Part shown: piece after piece, positions 56,505 through 64,000 of the stretch
Position numbering within the stretch: position 1 is the first letter of the stretch
Layout: each line of letters starts with the position of its first letter
Assembly: GCA_007115705.1 (NCBI GenBank)
Contig: QXEO01000143.1
Span: forward strand, 1,172,072-1,236,071
Reading direction: 5' to 3'
DNA from: Dactylis glomerata
Lineage: Eukaryota > Streptophyta > Magnoliopsida > Poales > Poaceae
Length of the DNA stretch: 64,000 nucleotides
Notes under the pieces: generated by a model
Seen by the model: only the letters and a program-made list of their open reading frames with translations
What the model was told of the DNA's origin: nothing
Database searches by the model: none
Position numbers and translations under genes: made by a program

Positions 56505-58098
56505 TGATACGTCTCAAATGTATCTATAATTTTTGATGCTCCATGCTTGTTTTTACACCATTTGCCTATTGTTTCGTTACACTTAGTGGCATTTTTATGC
56601 ATTTTCCGGAACTAACCTATTAACGAAGTGCCACAGTGCCAGTTCCCTGTTTTCTGCCGTTTTTGTGTTCCAGAGTGATACACAGGAAATATTTTCGGAA
56701 TTGGACGAAACAAGTTCCTGAAGTCTTATTTTACCCGGAAGCATCCAGAGATCCAAAGGAGAGTAGGAGGCGAGGGACCAGGGGCCCACACGCACAGGTG
56801 GCGCGGCCAGCCCCTGGCCCGCGCCACCCCCGTGTGTGGCCGCCTGCCCCTCCTCTGACATCGCCCCTTCGCCTATAAAGACCCCCCGACGAGAAAAACC
56901 TAAGTACCCGATCAGATTTCCAGAACACATCGCGATCCGCCGCCGCCGTCGACCCAAAGATCGGGAGGGTCCAGAAGCTCTTCCCGGCACCCTGCCGGAG
57001 AGGGGAATCGCCACCGGAGGTCTTCTTCATCGCCATGCTTGCCTCCGGAGCGATGAGTGAGTAGTCTACCTTGGACTATGGGTCCATAGCAGTAGCTAGA
57101 TGGTTGTCTTCTCCACTATGTGCTTCATGTTTAGATCTCATGAGCTGCCATACATGATTGAGATCACCGTTATGTAATTCTACATGTTTGGTTTGTTGGG
57201 ATCCGATGAATATTGGTGTTTATGATTAAGTTGCTGTACTGAATTATATCTTTTGTTATCTCTATGTTGTTTATGATCTTGCATGCTCTCCGTTGTTAAT
57301 AGCTATCTTGGCCGAGTAGTTGCTAGTGACTCCAAGAGGGGGTATTTATGCTCGATAGTGGGTTCATGCCTCTATTTCACCTGGGGGAGTGACAGAAACC
57401 TCTAAGGTGGTAGATGTGCTGTTGCTACTAGGGAGAAAACAACATTCATATGCTCAAGGGCATATGCTTTGTTTACATTACACACTTTGCTTAATGCAAT
57501 TATCTGTTGTTCGCAACTTAATACTTCTAGGGTGTTCGGATTGATATCCCAGGGAGTGGATTATTAGTCATAGATGCAGTTGGATGGCGGTCTATGTATT
57601 TTGTTGTAATGCCCAGAGTAAATCTCATAGTGATCTTCTTGACATATCACGTTATCTCTATTCTATCAATTGCCCAACTGTAATTAGTTTACCCAGCATG
57701 TGTTATTTTATCTATGGAGAGACACCACTAATGAACTGTGGACCCCGGTCCTATTTCCATCATATTGCTATCACCTGTTTACTTTACTCGTATTGTTTAC
57801 TTTACTCGCATACTATATTGTTTTCCACTCGATACACTCATAACCTTTGTTTCAAGCAAACCGGTGAGATTGACAACCTCATCGCAAGTTGGGAACAAAG
57901 TATTTGTTTGTGTGTGTGCAGGTTCCACAACACCTTCAGTCGTCATTGTCTCTCCTCTCCTGTTCGATAAACCTTGGTTTCTTAAACTGAGGGAAAACTT
58001 GCTGCTACACTCATCATACCTTCCTCTTGGGGTTCCCAATGGGCTGGTTATTCACCACGCACAAGGACAGTCTGCTCCACATCAACAAGGGATCAGCA
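56505..58098 (+). mobile_element. Solo LTR D of the element A family
   Basis: Starts TGATACGTCTCAAATGTATC and matches the element A LTR (reverse complement) over almost its full length, including TATA (GCCTATAAAG at 56871-56880) and GC hairpin (56797-56828). It ends GATCAGCA and is flanked by GCCAA at 56500-56504 and 58099-58103, a perfect target duplication. No internal region or second LTR is present, so it arose by recombination between two LTRs. Its last 25 bases differ from the element A LTR end. Confidence 0.95.
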
Positions 58099-58103
58099 GC
58101 CAA

Positions 58104-58667
58104 TTTCTGAAAAATCCTCGAAAATAAAGTTTCTCGAAAAATTCCAGAAAATTCTTTATAAATTTTTAGGTCAAAATTGGGGCAGGGAGACACCTGGGAG
58201 GCACTAGGTGGGGCAGCCACGCCACCTCACACACAGGTGGCGCGGCCCAGCCCTGGCCGCGCCACCCAGGTGTGAGAGGGCCCCACCTGGCCCCTCACTC
58301 ATATCTTCTTCCCCAGCTCTTTCTCTCTTCCGAAAAACACCGCCCCATTTGCTCAAGCTCAAGTTCTTGCTGTTCTTCACTTGGATTTTTCGATCTCCTT
58401 ACTCAGCCCAGCATTTCTGCTGAAATTTGGATCATTTGCTCTCCGGTATGTGACTCCTCCACTTGTCCAAGTAGAATTTCTTTTGGTAAAGTATTTCTTG
58501 AGTATTTTAGCACTGTAGGTGACAGTATAAATGAGTATGCATGCTTGTTCTATTGCTTAGAAAGGTTAATTTGATGCATGATAGCTCTCTAGTAACCCAC
58601 TATAGTAGTTTCCTACACTTGCTTGTCTTTAAATCACTTTTTATGAGGTTTGTCAAAAATTTCAGAA
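58104..58667 (+). promoter_or_regulatory. Leader of the Athila-type ORF, with hairpin and probable intron
   Basis: A GC hairpin (58236-58266) is nearly identical to that in the LTR of the same element. A donor (CTCCG|GTATGTG) is at 58445-58446 and an acceptor (AATTTCAG) is at 58665, two bases before the ATG. This arrangement suggests a separately transcribed or spliced message for the downstream ORF. Confidence 0.55.
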
Positions 58668-59786
58668 ATGGAGGAGAATGTGTATCAACTCTCTCAACAT
58701 GAACTAGAAGTGCATGATGTTATGAAAGTTCACCGTGAAGAGAAGGTTTTTCCCTCACACTATCCATGTTCAGCATTCTTGAGTGCTGCTGGAATCTTGC
58801 AGGATTTTCAAACTTTACTTTCTAATGTAGGATTAGAATATTTTGTTGAGGGTGAACCTCCCCGATTTGTTAAACTAACAATGTCTATGGTGCAGGATTT
58901 CAGATTTAGTTGGTCCACTTCTAACCCCATGGTTCATTACAAAATCTATAATAAATCTGTGGACTTGCCTCTTGATGTTTTCTGTACAGCTATTAGAGTG
59001 CCACAGTGGGGATCGCTCGAGAAGATAAGCGGTCAGCCTAGGCCATTGTTGGAACTTTACGAAGAGATTTGTCAAGGAAGAAGCTTTACAGGAGAGGGTG
59101 GTAAAACTCAAAATATTCATTTCCCATCCATTCGATATTTTGCCTTCTTTATTACCAAATGTGTTCTTGCTAGGAAATCTGCAAGTAGATTGTCTCTCCA
59201 TGATCTAGCTTTTATTGCTGCTGCTTTGAGGCGTGATAGGACTTACCATTTGGGTGCCTTAATAGCTTTCCGTCTTGATCTTAATCGTGAGAAAGGGGGA
59301 ATCTGTGGGGGACTTATAGCTTCACACATGTTAGCTCTGCATGGCGTTGTGCCTCATTTTCGAGATCTGCAGTTCCCCGAGGAGAAACTTGGTCTTGATT
59401 CTATGGTTCAACATAAGTTTATTTCTCCTCCTGCTAGTTTGATTAATTTAACATTTGAGCTAACCTTTTTCAAGAAGACTACCTGGAGGGTAGTAAAGAC
59501 TGAACGATCAGTCCGTTTGCCTGCACCTCTTTTGTTTAACCTTGATCGCAGGAATGGATGGTCGCTTACGGAAGATGAGCTTGATGCGTACGTGGAGGAG
59601 CACCCGCCGCCTGTACACGATGAGGAGGGCGCCGAAGAATCGGGGCAGCCCTCCAACATTACGAACTTCCCATATGAGCAACCTTATTATGATTATGAGC
59701 CATCAGCTTCATCTTCACGAGAGCCCGGGTACGATTACACCTATGATGATCCACCAGCCTGGGGCAGCTATCAAAGTCGAAATTGA
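58668..59786 (+). CDS. Athila ORF1-type protein of element C (372 aa)
   Basis: An intact frame starting at the ATG right after a splice-acceptor-like AATTTCAG. The body (about residues 20-290) resembles the Arabidopsis retrotransposon ORF-1 (Athila ORF1) domain, for example VYQLSQHELEV, FCTAIRVPQWGSLEKI, RYFAFFITKCVLARKSA and SLHDLAFIAAALRRD. The C-terminal quarter is acidic and rich in Pro, Tyr and Ser (YDYEPSASSSREPGYDYTYDD). In Athila elements an ORF in this position, downstream of pol, is often called envelope-like, but no signal peptide or membrane helix is visible here. Role unknown. The upstream hairpin and intron suggest its own message. Confidence 0.75.
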   Translation: MEENVYQLSQHELEVHDVMKVHREEKVFPSHYPCSAFLSAAGILQDFQTLLSNVGLEYFVEGEPPRFVKLTMSMVQDFRFSWSTSNPMVHYKIYNKSVDLPLDVFCTAIRVPQWGSLEKISGQPRPLLELYEEICQGRSFTGEGGKTQNIHFPSIRYFAFFITKCVLARKSASRLSLHDLAFIAAALRRDRTYHLGALIAFRLDLNREKGGICGGLIASHMLALHGVVPHFRDLQFPEEKLGLDSMVQHKFISPPASLINLTFELTFFKKTTWRVVKTERSVRLPAPLLFNLDRRNGWSLTEDELDAYVEEHPPPVHDEEGAEESGQPSNITNFPYEQPYYDYEPSASSSREPGYDYTYDDPPAWGSYQSRN

Positions 59787-61766
59787 TCTCCACTTAGGCC
59801 AAAAGCCTAAGCTTGGGGGGAGGTACGCCGACGATTCACTCATCTACACATCATATTTAGTCGGTCCTTTGTATATTCATGTTTCGCTTTCTTTATTGTT
59901 CTCGTTCTTGTTTCCATTTTTCCAAAACACAAAAAGACCAAAAATATTTCCGTTGTTTCTCTCTATTTGGTTCTTTAGTTTTCTACCTTTAGTTTGCTTT
60001 ACTTGCTATTTTCGGTTTGCTATTTAAAAAATCCAAAAATATTTTGCTTTGTTTGCTATTTCCTTCTACTTTTGTTTCAAAAATCGAAAACACAAAAATA
60101 TTTGTTGTTCTTCTTCGGTTTTGTAAAGTTTGTTGCAGAGTTCAGTCTCCCGTTACTCCATTGGAGCTTGGTATTCACTTTATATTATTCAAGCCACACA
60201 AGTGAAGAGCAATAATGACGACATACGACAATCCAAGATGTGGTAAGAGGCTGGTATGAACTCTATCTGTTTTCATTTTTGTACATATACTCATCTATGT
60301 GGACATGCTTAGTTGGTTCATGTAAGGTATATGTCATCTAATGGATGCTTTGTAGTTCTTGCTTTCATATGATTAGTTTCAATTTACTATTAGCCTGTAG
60401 CATGTCATGTAGACGCTTGCATGCATTGTTTTATTCATAGTATGGTATGATATTGTGGTATCCACCTCTGAAAGCTTCATTTGAATCGACTTTGCACATG
60501 CTCAAGCATGCATATGACTAAACAAAAAGTCAATTAAGCCTCGATGATCTAAATTGCCTCAGAGTTCTTGTATCATTTTTATGCCTATATTAATTTTGTT
60601 TTGTCGCAAGCATGATTATGACAGTTATTGCTCTCTCGATTGTCGCTTCCCAGTCTTTTGCTAGCCTTCATTTGTACTGAGTATGAGCTCTACTCGTGCA
60701 TCCAATTACTAAAAACCAAGTCTTCCAAAGAGTCCACTATAAATTCCTATGCATGGTATTTGTAAGCCATTCCAAGTAAATTTTCATGTGCTACCTTTCA
60801 AAACTTTCAACTACTTCTCATTTTGTGCCACTGTTTTTAGCTCATGGGGACGTAGTGGTAGGAATTGCTATCTTCCATATTAAATTAAGTACCCCTCGAC
60901 TAGGCAGCTTCATCTGCTCGTCATTAATTTTGCATGAGAGCTGGTCAGACCATTATAATCTTAATTCTAAAAGAAACAAAAAATGCACTCCTCCAAAGGA
61001 ATGAGAAAGTTGGTGGGCACCCGATGGAATCGGTTAGCCATGGTTTGAGAAAGGAAAAAGGTGGGAAGGAGTGCCAAAGCTTTATAAAAGAGCACCAATG
61101 TGCCAAATTTCAAAGAACTCGGAACCGCTCTCACTTGTTTATTATGGAAGATAGTAAGTCCCCATTGCTAGTCGTTGACATAGAACAACCATCTCTCAAA
61201 AGAAACTTTTATCTCTGTTTTACAAATGAAAAGCTCTAGCACATGTTAAATCACTGCTTCCCTCTGCGAAGGGCCATTCATTTACTTTTATGTTGAGTCA
61301 CCATCTTCTAACTTTAAGCACTTCTTGAGAGCATAGCTGTTATTCTTAGTGTAATGTGCTTGTCCCAGAACACGGTTAATTGTGGTATAACTTTGATGCT
61401 TGTATCTTTGATATTTCTACTTCTAGTCTTCCCTTGGACTTCAGAGGTGCCTCAGCATTTATGTTTTGCTCTATAAATAAAGGCAAGCGGGATACCACTC
61501 TTTCATATCATTTATGCATATTACAATCTTGTAGCTTCTCATGCACATGTTACTTGTTATTAGTGCATTGGCACTCTTTCATAGCCTGCTTGACTATGAG
61601 GTGACATTAGTTGCATATTTCTTATTATGAATTGCCTGAGTACTTGATCACACAGTTAGTATATATACATCATATGAGCAAATGTGTTCGTGAAAGTTTC
61701 TTTTATCGCTCTCAGTTGTTAACTGAATTGCTTGAGGACAAGCAAATAGCTAAGCTTGGGGGGAGT
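59787..61766 (+). other. 3' untranslated region of element C with two polypurine tracts
   Basis: No further gene. AAGCTTGGGGGGAGG occurs just after the ORF (59810-59824) and AAGCTTGGGGGGAGT directly before the 3' LTR (61752-61766). The latter is the functional priming site by position. The segment 60611-60745 and 60750-61275 is shared with elements A and/or B. Confidence 0.8.
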
Positions 61767-63164
61767 TGATACGTCCAAAACGTATCTAATTTCCCGAACA
61801 CTTTTGCTATTGTTTCTCCTCTAATTTGTGTATTTTGAATACAACTAACACGGACTGACGCTGTTTTCAGCAGAATTGCTCTGGTGTCTCGTTTTTGTGC
61901 AGAAATTCAACTTCCAGTAAAAATTCGGGAAAAATCATGAAAAATCCTATTTCACCAGAAGACCCACGGAGCCAGAAGACAGGAGGGAGAAGGGGCTCGA
62001 GGGGCTGTCACGCATAGGTGGCGCGGCGCAGCCCTGGCCGCGCCAACCCTGCGTGAGGGGTACCCAGAACCCCTCTCGACCTCCCCTCTCGCGTACATAT
62101 ACCCCCTGACGACATAATATCAGGGAGACGGCGTTTTTTCCAGATAGACTTCCGCTGCGCTGCCGCCATCAGAAACCGCGATTCGGAACCAGAAACTCCG
62201 TTCTGGCACCCTGCCGGGACGGGGATTCGGAGGAGATCTTCATCACCATCACCACCGACGCTCCTCCATCGACCATCCATGACTCCCCCATCCATGTGTG
62301 AGTAATTACCCCACTGTAGGTGAGGGGATGGTAGGAATTGGATGAGATTGTTCATGTAATTTGATATGAGATTGATAGGGCATAGTGCCTAGTATCTTTA
62401 TTTAGTGCCTATGACATTGTTGCAACTTGTTGTGCTTAATGCTTGTCACTTTGGGCCCGAGTGCCATGATTTCAGATCTGAACATGTTATTATTTCTATG
62501 ATGATACTTGTTGTTTATGGTCTTACCTACAAGTTGTATACACATATTGTTGTCCGGAACCCGAGGCCCCAAAGTGACAGAAATTGGGATAACCGGAGGG
62601 GATGGCTATGATGTGAGGATCACATGTGTTCACCGAGTGCTAATGCTTTGCTCCGGCACTCTATTAAAAGGAGTACCTTAATTACCAGTAGTTTCCCTTG
62701 AGGCCCTGCTGCAACAGGCTGGTAGGACAAAAGATGTCGTGCAAGTTTCTCCTTGTGAGCACGTACGACTATATACGGAACACATGCCTATGATTGTTTG
62801 TACTAGGATGCTTTATCATTATTTATCTGCAATGCCCATGTCTCATTGATTTCATGAATTATCTTATCCATGCAACGCCCGTAATCCATCCCTATGCCTA
62901 CAGTATTTGTTTCCTACTGTTTACAACTGTTACTATTACCGCTGCTATTTTACTACTGCTGTTACTATTTCACTACTGTCACCGCTATAAAAATGTTGCT
63001 ACTGATAAACCACTGCGAGCAAGACTATTTCCAGGTGCAGCTGAATTGACAACTCATCTGTTAAGGCTTACATATATTCTTTGGCTCCCCTTGTGTCGAA
63101 TCAATAAATTTGGGTAATACTTCCCTCGAAGACTGTTGCGATCCCCTATACTTGTGGGTCATCA
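61767..63164 (+). repeat. 3' LTR of Gypsy element C
   Basis: Same length as the 5' LTR (1398 bp), same TGATACGTCC and GGGTCATCA ends. The hairpin copy at 62017-62047 has mismatches. Confidence 0.95.
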
Positions 63165-64000
63165 GCGCGGCGACAGCCTGGGACGTCGGTGCGCGGGGAC
63201 GGCGAAGATGACCGCGTACAGCACGCTATGGCCCGAGGTGGGCTGCACAGCTGTAGGGCGCGAGTCGGTGAAGCGGCGTGACCAGAAGCAACGTACGCGC
63301 CTAGGAAGGCGTGTTGGAAGCCGGTGGCGTAGATGAAAGGCGGCGGCACTGCGGCCCGAAGGGGCGACGCAGCGGCAGCCCGATGCTCGGTCGGTGGTAG
63401 GCGCGTGCTCGGGGACGTGCTTGGCGTAGACGTGTGCTAGATCGGCTGATCAGACCGATGGCGGCGCAGGAAACGCCATGGCGAGGACGACGACGTGCAG
63501 ATCAGAGTTGATGGCGACATTGTCGGTGAAGTACCGGGCGATGACGACGAAGACGGACCGGTGAAGGAGACCGCGTGGACGAGAACAGTCTGCTGCGACG
63601 CACGTAGGGGCGCCCCGTGTGCGGCGCCTGCGGCTATGCAGAGCGGTTGATGAAGATGGCCGGTGCAGGTCGATGTCGTTGTCGGAGTAGAGGCGCAGGT
63701 TGACGACGGCGGTGGACGACTCAATCCGATCTACGATCGGTAAACCAAAAGAGAAAACCGATCAAGAGATCGGAGAAGAGACTTACAGGGCAGCCGATCA
63801 CGGATCGGCGGACGAACCCTGCTTACAGGTTGCGCAGCCCCCGGCGGAGATCATAGAGGTCGACCTCCCCGGGGGCGGCGCGGCGGAAGCATGTCGACGG
63901 CGCCTAGCCCGGCGCCATGGGGGGCGGTGGTGCTAGGGTTTGGGAGCGGAGGCGGCGGCTCGAGGTGGAGGAGGCGGCTGCGCTCTAGGGTAGGATCGAG
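63165..64000 (-). other. Element E interior, right piece (5' leader side)
   Basis: GC-rich, no supported gene. On the minus strand this is the region near the expected primer site and 5' LTR, which fall outside the window. Three small hairpins with CCGATC / GATCGG stems occur at 63726-63740, 63758-63773 and 63794-63808. Confidence 0.55.

Larger units (their letters stand above)
52091..63164 (+). mobile_element. Gypsy-type (Athila-clade) element C, complete ends, pol missing, nested in element E
   Basis: LTRs at 52091-53488 and 61767-63164 are both 1398 bp, start TGATACGTCC and end GGGTCATCA. Flanks are GCGCA (52086-52090) and GCGCG (63165-63169), a target duplication with one change. Primer site at 53500 and polypurine tract AAGCTTGGGGGGAGT at 61752-61766 show plus orientation. 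Inside are gag and protease, then an Athila-type ORF, but no reverse transcriptase, RNase H or integrase. A solo LTR (D) is inserted between the two coding parts. LTR differences by eye are about 23 in 1398 bp. Confidence 0.95.
44014..64000 (-). mobile_element. Short-LTR Copia-like non-autonomous element E, split by two Gypsy insertions, open at window end
   Basis: A short LTR on the minus strand (TGTTAGAGATATATTC ... ) is preceded, in element sense, by a G-rich polypurine tract (GCGGGGGG). The interior pieces 44183-44445, 51356-52090 and 63165-64000 share a style of GC-rich, Ser/Thr/Pro-like sequence with CCGATC palindromes, and fit together once elements B and C are removed. No gag or pol domain is visible, so the element is non-autonomous. 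The 5' LTR would lie right of the window. Assignment to Copia rests on LTR form only. Confidence 0.65.

Overview
The window looks like a stretch of a large, repeat-rich grass genome, most likely Triticeae (wheat, Aegilops, barley or rye). The reasons are nested LTR retrotransposons with termini of the TGATACGTC...ACGTATCA type, tRNA-Asp-like and tRNA-iMet primer sites, a Sirevirus-type Copia element, and plant genes with GT-AG introns. The family placement is from recognition of terminal and coding motifs, not from a database search.

Layout, left to right. (1) 1-18568: a minus-strand Sirevirus-like Ty1/Copia element. Its 3' LTR is cut by the window start, its 5' LTR is 17242-18568, and it has gag, a broken pol and an extra ORF before the 3' LTR. 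A complete 7.1-kb minus-strand non-autonomous Gypsy element (A, 3685-10769, target duplication GCCAC) is nested in it. (2) 18569-26300: a small gene island. It holds three B3-domain genes, two in tandem on the minus strand (about 19.7-20.9 and 21.8-22.7 kb or further) and one divergent on the plus strand (25.0-26.0 kb), plus a gene fragment beside the Copia LTR. (3) 26533-39799: an apparently intact 13.3-kb Helitron. It encodes a 16-exon RPA1-like protein (797 aa) and a 5-exon Rep-helicase (about 1518 aa). It starts with TC, ends with an 8-bp hairpin plus CTAG, and sits between A and T inside what looks like a CACTA subterminal repeat array. (4) 40-44 kb: low-copy sequence with a segmental duplication, a 328-bp Mutator-type MITE (9-bp target duplication) and a (TC)27 microsatellite. 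(5) 44014-64000 and beyond: a short-LTR Copia-like non-autonomous element (E, minus strand) without visible coding capacity. Two complete Gypsy elements are inserted in it: B (44446-51355, minus, target duplication GGATG) and C (52091-63164, plus, target duplication GCGCA/GCGCG). C carries a solo LTR of the A family (D, 56505-58098, target duplication GCCAA).

How the parts work together. The Helitron has both proteins expected for rolling-circle transposition: a HUH/Y2 nuclease fused to a PIF1 helicase, and a single-strand DNA binding protein. All 20 inferred exon junctions keep reading frame, so it is a candidate autonomous element. Gypsy elements A and B have only gag-like fragments and must rely on proteins from elsewhere. 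C keeps gag, protease and an Athila-type ORF but lacks reverse transcriptase and integrase. The Sirevirus is a recent insertion (LTR divergence about 2% by eye) that has already lost its pol frame. The B3 genes appear to be one expanded lineage: two share an intron position and an exon boundary sequence, and the two minus-strand genes share 3' flanking repeats.

No rRNA genes, CRISPR arrays or bacterial features were seen. I did not find a convincing tRNA gene. Coordinates of exons come from reading splice sites and frames by hand.
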